In this document: piece by piece, positions 21,030 to 32,929 of the stretch
How positions within the stretch are numbered: position 1 is the first letter of the stretch
How the letters are laid out: each line of letters starts with the position of its first letter
NCBI RefSeq assembly: GCF_963259705.1
Contig: NC_081844.1
Span: 38,009,341 to 38,073,340, forward strand
Reading direction: 5' to 3'
Source of the DNA: Myotis daubentonii
Lineage: Eukaryota; Chordata; Mammalia; Chiroptera; Vespertilionidae
Length of the DNA: 64,000 nt
Notes under the pieces: generated by a model
What the model saw: the letters and a program-made list of their open reading frames with translations, nothing else
Told to the model about the DNA's origin: nothing
Database searches by the model: none
Position numbers and translations under genes: made by a program

Positions 21030-21905
21030 CCAGCGTTACATCGCGGAGGTCTCCCGCCAAGGGGCTGGGACCGGTGGCTACACCGCTGGTCATCAGAGAA
21101 GACCTCCCCAGGACAGAGCCCCGGTGAGAAGCACGCAGCCCGCGCAGCCTGGCACAGGAGCCTGAAAGAACGCGCTGCCCCTTACGGGCTGTGTGCTAAG
21201 GGGCCGGTTAACGTCCGAATCTCCTGTCCTGCCCTTTGCCGTCCCCCTCACCCCGCATCCCCCGCCGGCGCCGGCGCCGTCAGGGCAAACAAAGCCTGGT
21301 GGCCCGCCGGAGGAGGAGGCAGTGGTAGTCGAGGTCTCCTTCAGCAAACTGGGGGCCCGGAGGACCCCCTGCCGACGCGCGCGACCGAGCACCCGAGCAC
21401 CCGCGGATCTTAGCAAGTAAACAAGCAGATCCCTCGAGTCCCGCACTCGGCCCACGAACGCGCGGAGCTCCTCTCGAGGTGTCTATTGCTGGCGAGACCG
21501 AGGCCGGACTGGTTTGAATGCATTTCAGCCATGATGGCGCCACGTGTGTCAGGTCACCTCGGGCGGGTGTGGCGCGCTGCGTCCCTGGCCTCTGGAACCC
21601 GGCGAGACCCAGCATCCGGAGCGCCGGGCTGATGGGCGAGAAAGCCCGGGCCACAGGCATTAGGGTCTGCGCCTCGGTCCGTCGTGTGACCTCGGGCCTG
21701 GGCCTGGGCCTGGCGCTGCTCAAAAAGCGGCCCGGGTCGCCCTCTGCACGGGAGACCCCCCTGGGGAAGCCCAAGGCCAGGGCTCGGAGGAGAAGGTGGG
21801 CAGAGCTCCGCCGGCTGCTGTGCGCCCCTGTCCAGGCGCTGGGCTGTAGCCCGAACCGGGACCTGCTCGCCCCAACGCCCGCTGTACATCAAAACGGCTA
21901 TTCTT
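21030..21905. promoter_or_regulatory. CpG-rich region B
   Basis: A second CpG-dense block separated from region A by 300 bp of normal composition. Overlapping long frames on both strands here are a by-product of GC richness. Confidence 0.6.
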
Positions 21906-21907
21906 AC

Positions 21908-21957
21908 ACCCACCACCACCACCACCACCACCACCACCACCACCGCCACCGCCACCG

Positions 21958-22001
<44 letters not shown>
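21908..22001. repeat. Compound (CAC)n-(CACCGC)n-(CA)n microsatellite
   Basis: About 35 bp of CAC triplets, then CCGCCA hexamers, then 40 bp of CA. It gives poly-His or poly-Val/Cys shadow frames that should not be annotated as protein. Confidence 0.97.
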
Positions 22002-22003
<2 letters not shown>

Positions 22004-24555
22004 CGAGTTAGGCTGCTCTGCTCTCAGTATTCCCTTGTGGGGAGACACCTCTCACCCACCACCTAGCGAACCCCAGACTCTATGGGAAAAGCCGTGGGTC
22101 AGTCCTTTCTTGGGCGGAATCTGGAGGGTTATTGAGGGGCATGGGTGGCAGGCACCCAGGCTGGAGGGCTCAGTGGCCACAGACGCCTGGTTCAGGGAGT
22201 CTCCCTCGGCTCGGTTTGAAGAGCCTTCATATTTCTGGCACTGTCACCGGCTGGCGCGGGAGCTGGAGGTAGAGATTTCCCGAAGCTTCTGGACTTGGGG
22301 CTTGTGGAGGGGCAATCAGATTCAGATTCCTGGCCTGGGCACACAGAGGCTCTGCTGAAGGGCATTCATTGCCTTGTAACTACTTCCAGCCCGCGCTCGC
22401 GCGCCCCAAATTCAACAATTCCCCAGCATGCCTCCTGGTCTTAGAAAAAATCCTGGCAGACCCTTCCAATACCACTTGTCGCTAAAAGCCCGGGGCAGTA
22501 GCTACAACTCCCCCCCCACCCCCCACCCCCGCGCTCATGCCCACAGCAGGGGGCCGATGGCCAGGCGCCTGGGGCGGTGTTCCTGGGGATTGGCGGTCCT
22601 AGGGGTCGCTGGCTGCTGCTTTTTCTTTAGAGACCAGATACCGAGACGTGTTGTTTTGCCCTCGTGGACCGTACCCGCCGCCCGTTCTTAAGGATTTTCT
22701 TTATTCCTTTAGTATTACATTTTCTTGTTTTCGCTTTTCCTTTGTCTCTCCCCTCCGCCTTTCTTCTAATTCATTTCCAGGGTTTCCCTTTCTTGCTGAA
22801 TCCAAACCCCTCCCTTTGCTCTTTAGCTATATAATCTGCTCTTCTTTTCTCCCTGTGGGCCCTTCTGTTTTACCCCAGCTCTTGGCCGGCTGCAGCCCCG
22901 GCTGGTTTCAGTGACCGCAGGATACTCTCAGACACATGCTTCACCTTTAAAATTTTCCCATCCCAACTCAAGTCTCTTACCCCACATAATAAATTCGTTT
23001 GTAATAATTCGGGTGTACCGCTTGCGTGCAGAAGTTACTGGAGGATGATGTCTTGTTAGGTGAATCAGAAGCCTCCTTTTTACCGATTTCCTGAATATTA
23101 AACTGCATAGTAGCTGTTTTGTCGCCCTTAAGGAATTTCTTCAATTCCCACCTCTAAATGAATAGCGCACTACAAAATCATTTTCCAAGGGCTAGGTGGG
23201 TGTCTATGGAGGTTAATTCACTCAAAAAAACACGGTGCAGGTTATTTTTAATATTGTGGAAACGTTTATGACTGAGCCAGATGACTTGTCGTGTCATACC
23301 ATTCACTATGGCTTTCCACTAACTCCAAAGGAAATTGATACGATATAAATAGATAACTATTCCTTGTTCATTCGCTCAGATTCTATTTGCTTTCTGTTAT
23401 ATCACTGCAGTTCTATCATTCATAATAATCAGAGAACGATTAGTCTTTCCTTGTAGATAAATAATGATTTGGGGCACTTGTTATTTATTTTACGCAGAGT
23501 TTGTTAGAGCATGCGTGAACGTTTTATTCTCTATAATGGTGCTGGTATGTCCTTTTTGCTTTCAAGAAGATTGCTGGAGACAAAAATACCTCATAAGAGA
23601 AAAATAAAACGTGTTACGGTTTCTTTCTTTAAGAAACGGAAATAAAACTTTAAAGAAACTTTCCTTGGAGAAACAGGATCACTAACAGGCAGCCCCTTAA
23701 CCATGGGGGATTCAGGAGGTGAGAAAGTCAGCTATGCTTCTCCTGCGATGATTCTAGAACAGCAAACATCAGGAAAGTAATACCCTACTGGTGGGATGTG
23801 GAAGTCCCAGTTGGTGCAAAAGCACCTCTCTGGTGTTGGGGAGGGAGCGGAGAGGGGGGTGTTCCTAGCTTTTGGAAGGTTAACGTGCAGAATCAAGGAG
23901 TTCCTGTCTTAGAACCACTCCCCAGAATTCAGCAGATAACAGCCGCGGATCACGCGGATACCTCGTTAAATGCTGTGGGAGTGGGGGTAGGATTTGGGGT
24001 TAGCGGCCAGTTCTGAGAAGAGGGCTCCTTGGAAACAGCCCGGGGCAGGGAGCAGGACTTGTCAGCGGCTCTCTGCTCTCTCCTGCCTTCTAGACTCCCC
24101 AGGCTTCGCGCCGGGCAGCCTTAGAAAGCTCTCAGCGTGGTGGCCGATTCGTGTTGCTCCAGCCGCGATAACGAAGGGGCTCGCTATCTAATCTGGACAG
24201 CAACAAGAACAATCCATTAGACCTTGGTATTTCTCCGGGAAGAGGGAGGAGAGGGCGGGGACGGGGGCTGGAGTGCCCCACCCGGCCCTGGGTGGCACAG
24301 ATCTGCCCCATCGGCGGGGGAGGGATTAATGAAATAGTTTTGTGTGGACTCAAAACTCACCACTGTGTAAAATGCTTACTGATGCTGGTAAATTATAATT
24401 CTACCCATGGTCGATGTCAGGGTGAATTAGAACGTTTTTGGGGTTGGGGGAATCCCATTTTCTTTTAAGATCAATATACTTTACATTGTCTCACTCAAAC
24501 TCCATACCAACCTAAAGGCTCTCTGTAAGATTCCAATTTTCACCAGTATTCCTGG
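22002..24555. other. Repeat-free intergenic DNA with AT-rich conserved-looking segments
   Basis: No mobile element recognised over 2.5 kb. The AT-rich part at 23000-23640 carries many candidate homeodomain, GATA and MEF2-type sites (for example GATACGATATAAATAGATAAC). No gene structure is seen. Confidence 0.45.
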
Positions 24556-24559
24556 GGAC

Positions 24560-24720
24560 ATGGGAGTCTTAAATCCACCTACCCACCCACCCATTCATTC
24601 ATTCATTCATTCAGCAAACATTTACAAAGCTTTACTCTGCACCAGGCATTGTGCCTTGTACTGACAGGTTAAATTATTTGCCCAAGATGAGGACTAGGCT
24701 GACCACTGGGGCGGGCCCCT
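24560..24720 (+). mobile_element. L2/MIR-type fragment with (CATT)n
   Basis: A short (CATT)n run followed by 'CAGCAAACATTTACAAAGCTTTACTCTGCACCAGGCATTGTGCC'-type text (diverged), typical of L2 or MIR 3' ends. Confidence 0.6.
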
Positions 24721-25164
24721 AAATCAATGATTCCAGTCCCATGACTGCTCACTTCTTTCCCTCAAGACATACAAATCAGAGATGTTGAGAGTTGGAAGGG
24801 CCCCAGAGGTTATCTGGTCCACCCTTCCATTCAATGCAGGAATCCCCTCCCAGAAGGCGGGCAATGAGAGTCCCTAGCCCTCTACCCTCTACTCGCCCAT
24901 GGGCTTCCCAGTTGAAAGTGGCTGGTGAAAAGGAAGGTCTTTCCCTGGGAGAAGACAGTCTCCCCTGCCCACCCCTAATCTCAGTGTGCTAAGCCCCTCA
25001 TGCTGCCATCCCCGCTCCCCCCAGATGCCCCACTAACCTGGCTGTGCCACTTCTCATTCAGATCTCCATCCCAAGGTGCCATAGGCTTTAGTCAAGCTGG
25101 CCTTCCTCCCCTGCCCCTGGGGGTATTTGTTGCCTGGTCAGAGGCAAGGCTGTATAGGCAGTAG

Positions 25165-25295
25165 CCCAAATCACCAGAGCCTAGATTCTAGTCCCACCTC
25201 CAAGCTGGGTGACCTCCAACACGTTATTTCACTTCTACTTTTGGCACATTCTGCAAATAAGTTATAAAAATGTGTTTCTCAATAGCTGAGGATGT
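25165..25295 (+). mobile_element. MIR: MIR SINE
   Basis: 'GATTCTAGTCCCACCTCCAAGCTGGGTGACCTCCAACACGTTATTTCACTTCT'-type core, diverged. Confidence 0.65.
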
Positions 25296-25483
25296 CACCT
25301 TTTCAAAGGTTAAATTTCCCCTCAGAACTAATCTGAGATTATTCTCATTAGACAGTTAAAAACTTAAAAGCTATGGAAGACAACTTCTGGACAATAAGCT
25401 CATCACAAAGAACATTCTGGAAACCTTAGAATTGATGCCATACTAAGTGTGCCTTGTCCCTGGGTCAGTATAAGAGTTTAGAC

Positions 25484-25676
25484 TAGCCGTGGGCAAACTA
25501 CAGCTGAAATGAATAAAACTAAAAAAAAAAAAAAAAAAAAAAAGACCGTACCCTTTTATGTAATGATGTTTACTTTGAATTTATATTAGTTCACACAAAC
25601 ACTCCATCCATGCTTTTGTTCCGGCCCTCCGGTCCAGTTTAAGAACCCATTGAGTCAAAAAGTTTGCCCACCCCTG
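25484..25676 (-). mobile_element. Non-autonomous hAT transposon (sister of 6677-6892)
   Basis: On the minus strand it begins CAGGGGTGGGCAAACTTTTT and ends with the complement of TAGCCGTGGGCAAAC. Perfect 8-bp duplication GTTTAGAC at 25476-25483 and 25677-25684. The body matches the 6.7-kb copy closely; the main difference is the length of the A/T homopolymer and a deletion near it. Confidence 0.94.
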
Positions 25677-26206
25677 GTTTAGACTCCAGTGTTCCAATAA
25701 TGTGACTTGAATCTATCTCCACAACTTCATGTCTATGTCTTGGGCAAATTATAAGCATCTCTGTGCTTCACTTTCTTATATTTTGAAATCCTCACAAACC
25801 TCAGAGGACAGAGTCCTCTGAAATGATCTCCAACATGTCATTCCTCCAGCTGGGCATCAATATACTTCTTGGTTTTATTTGGCTTTGTTTAGTTTTTGGA
25901 TGTGTGGTTTTGTTTGTTTTTTTACCTGTGGCTTCAAAACACTTCAGAAATTATATTTATTTAATAAGAGGTAGAAATTGACCTAACAAATTTATAAATA
26001 TATATTTAAATGATCTTACCCAAAATTGAATGTTGCTGGTAGTGGGGATTTTGGATGCAACCTTTCTAGAAGAACACTTTCTAGAAGTGTTCATATCCTC
26101 TGATCCACTTTTTCCAGTAGTAGAAATTGACCCCGAAGAAATAGAAGTTTACAAGATGCTATACTAATCAAAAATTTATGTGAATTTGACAAGTACACAT
26201 CAAACA

Positions 26207-26390
26207 TTTAAAAATAATTTTTATTTATTGATGTTATAGAGAGAGGAAGACAGAGAGAAACATTGATTCCCTGTTCCATTTATTTATGCATTTATCGGTC
26301 ACTTCTTGTATGTGCCCTGACTGGGGATTGAACCCACAACCTTGGCATATTGGGACGATACTCTAACCAACTGAGCTATGCAGCCAGAGC
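26207..26390 (-). mobile_element. VES: VES-related SINE (antisense)
   Basis: Antisense copy ending at a head complement ...CAGCCAGAGC, with B box GGGGATTGAACCC on the + strand. Diverged middle with ATTTATTTATGCATTTAT. Confidence 0.8.
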
Positions 26391-28499
26391 CAAACATCAT
26401 TTATTTATTGTAGTGAAAAATAGAGACTAACATATACTCCAAACAATCAGAGCTTACTTACATAAACTATGCAAGAATCCATAATGTAGCATCAAACTGT
26501 TTCCTTAAAATATTTAATGAAATAGAACATATATATATATATATACATATATATATGGGTTTTTTTAAAAAAAATAAAAACTAGATAGCAAAATACTCTA
26601 CAGTGTGAAACTGGTGATGGGCAGAGAAAGAAAGAGAGAACATTAATATTCTCTATGGTTAAAGATGGATTTTGTTTATCTTGCTATGCTTTCCTGTGTT
26701 TTCCAAATGAACTACAATGAGTTCTTGTCTATTTGAAATTAGAGAAAAGAAATATTTTGAGAGGACAGGGAGGGTTGATGAGATTGAAGATATGTCATAC
26801 TTCCTAAGATTTCATGACTATCCTGCTTATGACAAACATCCATTTTAGAAAAGTCAGCTTTAGAATTCTCAAAACTCAATGGACTCAAACTCCAAGAATA
26901 GTTTTGGACTGTTGATTCCTGGCTAGAGACATTTAGAAGTGGTGGGAGTGATTTTTCTACAGAGGTCTCCCTCCCCCTGTAGAAAATGTTTCCACAACCA
27001 TCCAGATTGTCCCAGAATTTCACTTGCAACCTTGAATGTTTCTGAAATTGAAAACAATAGTCTAAAGTTCTCGTAACCTTTTCTCTCCTCACAACTCCCT
27101 TTTCTGGCAGAAGGATGTGGTGGAATTTAAGGCCAGGTGCTGGTCCAGCTGCAACTAAAAGCTGATTATTCAGACCCCAGGAGAAGAGGAGGGAACTTGG
27201 GCAGGGGAGGAGAGACGGTCCTTTAGTGGTGACCAAAAAGCTGGAGAGAGTGTTCAGAAGAGAAGACCATTGTAAAAGCAAGAAAGTCAACTACTAAGAA
27301 TTCAACTGATGACCAGATGAATTGCAAGTATTAATGAAAGTCTGGTGCTATTTTTGAAACGGAAATAGTTTTAATTTCTTGAGAAATAATCAGCTGTTTA
27401 TAAAAATAAAAAAGAGTGCCTTCCTCCCACTTTATAAACACAGTGTAGGATGGGGTTGGGGAAAGAGTAGTAACAAAAAGAAATAGAAACAAAATCCCAC
27501 CATAAATTTGGGGCAACTTCAAAAGATCTTGCACTGAGATTTTTAATTTAATGTAACACATTTCATCAACAAAAGGTAAAAATAACATGGAGGTCAGTTT
27601 CATTGTTATTAATTAGGAAATAAACATTTAGCAAATAAAAAACTGTAGTCTGAGTACAGTAAGGGTTATGGACTTAAAATCCCACTTTTATCTCTCTCTT
27701 AGCTCTATACTTTTTTTTAAGGTCAAGGTCAGCCTTTGGTTGGTTGGTTGGTTGGTTGTTGGTAAAGGGATATGAATAGAATTTGGATAGAACTGCAAAA
27801 TCTTAGGGGTTTTTTTTTAGACCTGAGTCAGCTCATCTCTGCAAGCGGGGTCCAGTCAGGCGTCATATTGATCTTTGAGCCACATATGCCAGCCCCCCAT
27901 ACTGTACAGGCATGGGGGTAAGTACTAGTCTGAAGAACGATTTTTGCAGGAGCATGTTCCAGACACATTGCTGACTGAATTCTCTACAACAAAAATCCCT
28001 TGCAACAACTGGTTTCTCTGCACATGTCTCTGAAGGAAATCAAACCCAAAGCCTTGAGCAGACCAAGGTACCCTAGACATGGCCAAGGTGCATCCCAAAA
28101 CAAGGAGTATGAGAAGTGAGGAAAGTTGGAGCTGGATAGGGTGTGCATTTCCAAAGCCTTCGAAAAATGCTTTGTTTTCTATCTAGTTAGGAGTTCCTAG
28201 GTCTGTGGGCCAGTAAGATATTGACTAATTTTCTTATCACTGTGCCATTGAGCATGCCAGAAATGTCTCATCAGGCACAGATTTTTCTTGAACACCCATA
28301 GACCTCAGAAAAGCATCTTAAGTGCTTGATCTTTATATAGTTTTTTTAAATGATTTCCACATATAATCAAGATAGAATCAGAGAAGTCAAACAAGCCTGC
28401 TACAAATTGATTAACCAAAGAGTACTTCAATCAATGCCCTCATCTGTAAATTGAGGACAATGAAAAGCATTTCTCAAAGTGCTCTTCCATATATTTTCC
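26391..28499. other. Unassigned intergenic DNA
   Basis: Contains an (AT)n tract at 26529-26556 and a short (TTGG)n at 27738-27760. The minus-strand open frame 26739-27290 (183 codons) has no ATG until near its end and matches nothing I recognise. No gene is called. Confidence 0.45.
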
Positions 28500-28680
28500 C
28501 TCTGACCCTCACATTTGATTGGTCTCTGGGGTAATCAGTGTGAGTATTAGAGTATCATGTCCATTTTATAGATGAGGAAACTGACACTCAGAGATGTACT
28601 CTTGCCACAGGTCACACCACTAGTAAAAGAATAAAATTCAAAGCCCTGCTCTGACTACCACACACTGCTTCCCTCACCCT
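28500..28680 (-). mobile_element. MIR: MIR SINE (antisense)
   Basis: 'CATTTTATAGATGAGGAAACTGACACTCAGAG' and 'CAGGTCACACCACTAGTAA' are antisense MIR core. Confidence 0.8.
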
Positions 28681-28789
28681 CCAGGGACTCATGAGATAGT
28701 CTATACAACTGGTTTGTCATTGCTTTAATAGGTATTATTAGGATCCTTTATTTCAGTCATCTGAAAATCATGGAATTAAGGAATGACAG

Positions 28790-28900
28790 GGCCACGAGCC
28801 TCTTAAAGCTGATCCAGCCCCGCCCCTTTCATTTTGCAGGTGGGGCTCAGGAAGGTTAAGCGATTTGCCAAAGGTCACCCCATGAGTTAGTGGGAAATGA
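28790..28900 (-). mobile_element. MIR: MIR-like SINE fragment (antisense)
   Basis: 'TTTTGCAGGTGGGGCTCAGGAAGGTTAAGCGATTTGCCAAAGGTCACCC' with moderate divergence. Confidence 0.6.
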
Positions 28901-29319
28901 CCAGTGTCATTTTTAAAAATTAGTTAAAACAACTGCCTACCAAGCCCATTTTTATGGCTTATTTTAAGCAGGTTAATAAGTATACCAGGCACAGCTTTAA
29001 ACCCAACTGAGTAAATGCTGACACTAGTTTATAGATTCAGCAGATAAGTAGCAATAAGGAATTATTCATCTCTCATTTATCATCCAGGCTCTCCAAGGTG
29101 CAAGTTATAAAGGGACACAAATAGCAGTTTAAGGAACCCCCCTCCCCCATGAGATCAAAACAGTGAAACCCAAGTGGCCTGCAAAGGCACCCATTTAGAA
29201 TGTGGCCGTGCCTGAGAGCTTCTGAACGGTGGAAAAAAGAGAAAGATATTCAGGAAAACTATTCGCATTTTATAAATAGGCACATTTCTTACACAGAATT
29301 CCATATGTGGCCTCCAGAT
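28901..29319. other. Unassigned intergenic DNA
   Basis: No gene, RNA or repeat recognised. Confidence 0.5.
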
Positions 29320-29420
29320 TTATTCAATTATTAATTCATTCTTTTGAGTATGTACTGAGCACCTACTATGTGCAGGGTATTGTGGGGAATATGGAGAATT
29401 ATTAAATATCATCCTAGCTA
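29320..29420 (+). mobile_element. L2-type LINE fragment
   Basis: 'GTACTGAGCACCTACTATGTGCAGGG' is a standard L2/MIR3 motif. Confidence 0.6.
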
Positions 29421-29458
29421 TCAAGGATTTTTTAAAGCTTAACAAAGTGACAGAATAG

Positions 29459-29460
<2 letters not shown>

Positions 29461-29505
<45 letters not shown>
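29461..29505. repeat. (AC)n microsatellite
   Basis: About 22 AC units. Confidence 0.97.
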
Positions 29506-29510
<5 letters not shown>

Positions 29511-30119
29511 AACCTGGCATAGTCATCCAGTGTAAATGGAATGTGTGCTTGGGAATAGAGGAAAGGGGAGACTGCCTGACTGCTGCAGTAGCCACAACAA
29601 GGAGCTCACTGAGGAGGTGGCCTTGCCACAACCTTGTCCCCAACAACGTTTCTTTATCTTGTGAATGAGGTTAGAAAATGTCACAGGCGGGAGGGGGATA
29701 AAAACTGGACAGTGAATTGATGGCCCTAATTAAGAACCCAATCCTTCATTTAGATGTTAAATACAAGCAAACTGGTGGGGAGATGGGAGTGGGAGTATTC
29801 GGATGCCAATGGCAGTTATACTATTTGTAACATATGCCAAAAATGAACAAAATTAACAGATGATTTGCTGATTTGGGAGGTGAGCTCTAATAAATTCTCA
29901 TGTGTTATTCAGAAGAGCTGTTTATTTTATTATTGTTGTTATTATTATTTTAATCAAATCTGAGGCCCAAAGTTCAATGTCAATAACAGAGCAGTCACAA
30001 AACCATAAATGACTTTGCTCTCAGCTGCTCAGAGAAAAGAAGTTCCTCCATGAGTCCCACATTCATAAAATTGAAGCATTTTCCAGTGAAAAGAAAACTT
30101 GAAAGATATTTACTCAAAA
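29506..30119. other. Unassigned intergenic DNA
   Basis: No gene recognised; includes a short ATT-rich stretch near 29930. Confidence 0.5.
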
Positions 30120-30330
30120 CCCTTTCCTTTGTAGATGAGGAAACCAAGGCTCAAAGAGTTCAAGTGACAAAGAATAACCATTTAACTTATGTGAAACTAT
30201 GAGTGAATGTGTGTACTAATACTCACACAGGACACAGGACAGCAGGCATAAAGTGGACATATGATCACCCTAGGAAACAATGAGTCAGAACAAGGACCAA
30301 GTTCAGAACCCTGCCCATTATGCACCCCTC
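30120..30330 (-). mobile_element. MIR: MIR SINE (antisense)
   Basis: 'TTTGTAGATGAGGAAACCAAGGCTCAAAGAGTTCAAGTGAC' antisense MIR core. Confidence 0.7.
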
Positions 30331-30739
30331 CACACACACACACTTTGTTGCCTTATTTTCTTTATTTTGAAGGCTAGATATTTATGAGTCCTCAGAAAGA
30401 TTGGAAGAGTCTAGAAATGTAATATGTACTGAGTGCCCCTTTTAGATGGTCTATGAGGGACGTGAAATGACAGTTTTGAATGTCTATGACTCCTTGGAAC
30501 TGCATCCTCATACCGCCACCCACCCCCAGCCCAGGGCTGAGCCAGGGTCACTGTTTCCATCTTCCTGCAGAGAGTGGGGGCAGCAGCGGTAACCAGGTTC
30601 CCAGACTACTTCAGAGTTCACTGCTGGCTTATCGCTAATCCTCTGCCCCTGGTGATTGCATCAGGGTGAGGGAAGCTTGGCCTTGGGATGCAGATTTATA
30701 GACAGCGATATCACTTCCTACAGCAGCATGTTGATCTGG

Positions 30740-30850
30740 AAGAGCAGGGTACAACTAGGGTCCCAGGGCACCCACTCCCAGCCCTGCCATTGAATAGCTG
30801 TGTGACTCCAGATAAATCTATAGCCCTTTCTGGGTGTCATTGTCAGGGAG
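30740..30850 (+). mobile_element. MIR: MIR SINE fragment
   Basis: 'CTGCCATTGAATAGCTGTGTGACTCCAGATAAATC' sense MIR core. Confidence 0.7.
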
Positions 30851-31347
30851 AGGCTGACTGATATGTGGGCCAAAGGTACCTGGGGTTATGGTCACCCCAC
30901 CAACAGAGGCACACAAGCTAAGGTACTAGTGAGACATCACGTGGCATCTTCTGCACGTGAGCTTCTCTCTGTTTGCACACAGTGGAAGGGACCACGGCAC
31001 GTGTATTTCAGCCACATGCCTGGTACTACATCTTCAGTCATAAAGGACAGATTTACACAGTGTAAGCACAAGTTGGAAACTCCAATTTTCTGAGTTCAAC
31101 AAACTTTTAAAAACATCTACTACATGTTAGAAACTATGGAAAACACAAAAATACCAAACATGGGATTTGTTCACTTAAGAGGATTGAAATTTGGGAGGGA
31201 GGGGTATGTAGACAGGCAGACATGTGGATAATATACTTAAATATAAGGTGTTAAAGGCTATGGAATCAGAGTGGGGAGAGGGATTGATTGTGGGAATGGA
31301 AGTTTAAAAAATAAAAAGGACTTTTTTTAAAAAAAAGGAGGATATGT

Positions 31348-31559
31348 GCCTTAGCCATTTTGGCTCAGTGGCTAGAGTGTCAGCTTGCAAACCAACAGGT
31401 CCCAGGTTCAATTCTGGTCAAGGGTTGCAAGAGGCAACGGATTGATGTGTTTCTCTCACATCGATGTTTCTTTCTGTCTTTCCCTCTTTCTTCCACTTTC
31501 CCTAAAAATCAATGGAAAAATATGCTTGGGTGAAGATTAACAAAGCACACACACACAGA
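31348..31559 (+). mobile_element. VES: VES SINE
   Basis: Head GCCTTAGCCATTTTGGCTC, GTGAAGATTAAC-type tail. Duplication GGAGGATATGT at 31337-31347 and 31560-31570. A segment after the B box (the usual ACATGCCCAGGTTGC part) is deleted. Confidence 0.92.
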
Positions 31560-31609
31560 GGAGGATATGTAAGAAGAAAGTCCTTGTTTTCCCCTCTTAT
31601 ATTCCTCAC

Positions 31610-31830
31610 AGTACCAGTGGCAGTATTTGGGTTCTGGAATCAAACTACCTGTAAATCTTGACTCTGCCACCTAGAAAGCGGGGCAAATTATTTAATAGTT
31701 TTGTGCCTCAGTTTCTTCATCTGTAAAGTGGGGGACATAGAGTAATTTTGTAGATAAATAAGATAATCCATGCAATGCACTTGTCACCATGTCTTGCATA
31801 TCCTAAGTGCCCAGGGTTACCTGTTAATAA
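31610..31830 (+). mobile_element. MIR: MIR SINE, well preserved
   Basis: Nearly full-length: 'GACTCTGCCACCTAGAAAG', 'GTGCCTCAGTTTCTTCATCTGTAAAGTGGG', 'CATGCAATGCACTTG'. Confidence 0.85.
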
Positions 31831-32079
31831 CTGTTTGCCTAGAAAATGGATTGAAATTTTTATCTGCAGTCTAAGCTTTTAGCATACACATTCCGACTGG
31901 CCTAACATTTTTGGTTCCTCACTAGGGCTATGATTTGGTTCAGACTTAGAGGCCTGGCAGTCCTGGGCTTCCAGTGTACAGGGCCAGGAAGGAGCCCCTT
32001 GGTATAGAATCATCTGGGGCATAGACTGGCAGGATTTGGTGATATCCATTTGGGAAACCTTAAAGTCACAAAATGTCGA

Positions 32080-32220
32080 TGTAGGAAGGGATCCAGTCTC
32101 TTCATCATCATCAACTAAAGCTCAAGAAGTTAGGTGATTTGCCTGTGGCGGCAGAGTCGAGATTAGAACCCAGGACTCCTGATTCCCAGATCAATGCGCT
32201 TGCATCATCCTCACCTGCTG
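32080..32220 (-). mobile_element. MIR: MIR SINE (antisense)
   Basis: 'CTCAAGAAGTTAGGTGATTTGCCTGTGGCGGCAGAGTCGAGATTAGAACCCAGGACTCCTG' antisense MIR. Confidence 0.75.
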
Positions 32221-32929
32221 CCTAGACCCTGACCCTCCTTGTATAGTGAGTGCCCTGGACACACCAACCTGGCATCTTTCCCTGCCCTCTCTCTACTCTG
32301 CTCCAGAGAAAAGACTCCCTGTTCTCCAGTTCTTAAGTCACATCTAATGTAGAACTAGGGCCCTTTACCTGCCGGGCTAGGCCTGGACTCAAAGTAGGGG
32401 AGGGACCCAAAACGTGAGCCCCTTAAAGGTCTGAATTAAGTTGTCACCAGTGTTGACTTACACCTTGACGCCTCATGAACTGAGAATGCTTTGCAGGTAA
32501 TAGGTTCGCGATCCTGACATTAGTGTCGCCAACAGAGAAGGTGGCCGTGGGGGGGTTTCACGAGAAAGGCAGACAGGAGCTAAGGCAACCTGCAGTCGGT
32601 CAGGCGCTGGGATACTGACGTGGCAGCCTTCCTTCTCCTGCTGGAAGGGCCATGGGAAGGAGGCCATGGGAAGGAAAAAGGGACAAACACAAGATGGAGG
32701 GAGGCGAACTGGAGAAAGCCAGAGGGCAGGTGTAGACCGAGCTCAGCGCGATCCTGTATTTTCAAACAGAGCAGGCGTCTTCGCTCTTATGAAAGAATTC
32801 TTGCTCAATTCGAAAATTAAAACTGCACAAAACGGGAGGGGGGAGCACGCTGGAAACTTGCCGTCTTTCCCTGTAGGTGTATTTACTTTTGTGGACCTAC
32901 TTAGCTTATCGGTCGCTGTTCTAACATTC
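32221..32929. other. Unassigned sequence flanking the CpG island
   Basis: No repeat or gene recognised. It leads into the CpG island at 32930. Confidence 0.45.

Noticed and set aside
21518..22066. Poly-His and poly-Val/Cys frames around 21.9 kb
   Set aside because: They are translations of the CAC/CA microsatellite.
26739..27290. 183-codon minus-strand open frame
   Set aside because: It begins at a TTG codon, has no ATG until near its end, shows no domain I recognise and has no splice or promoter context.
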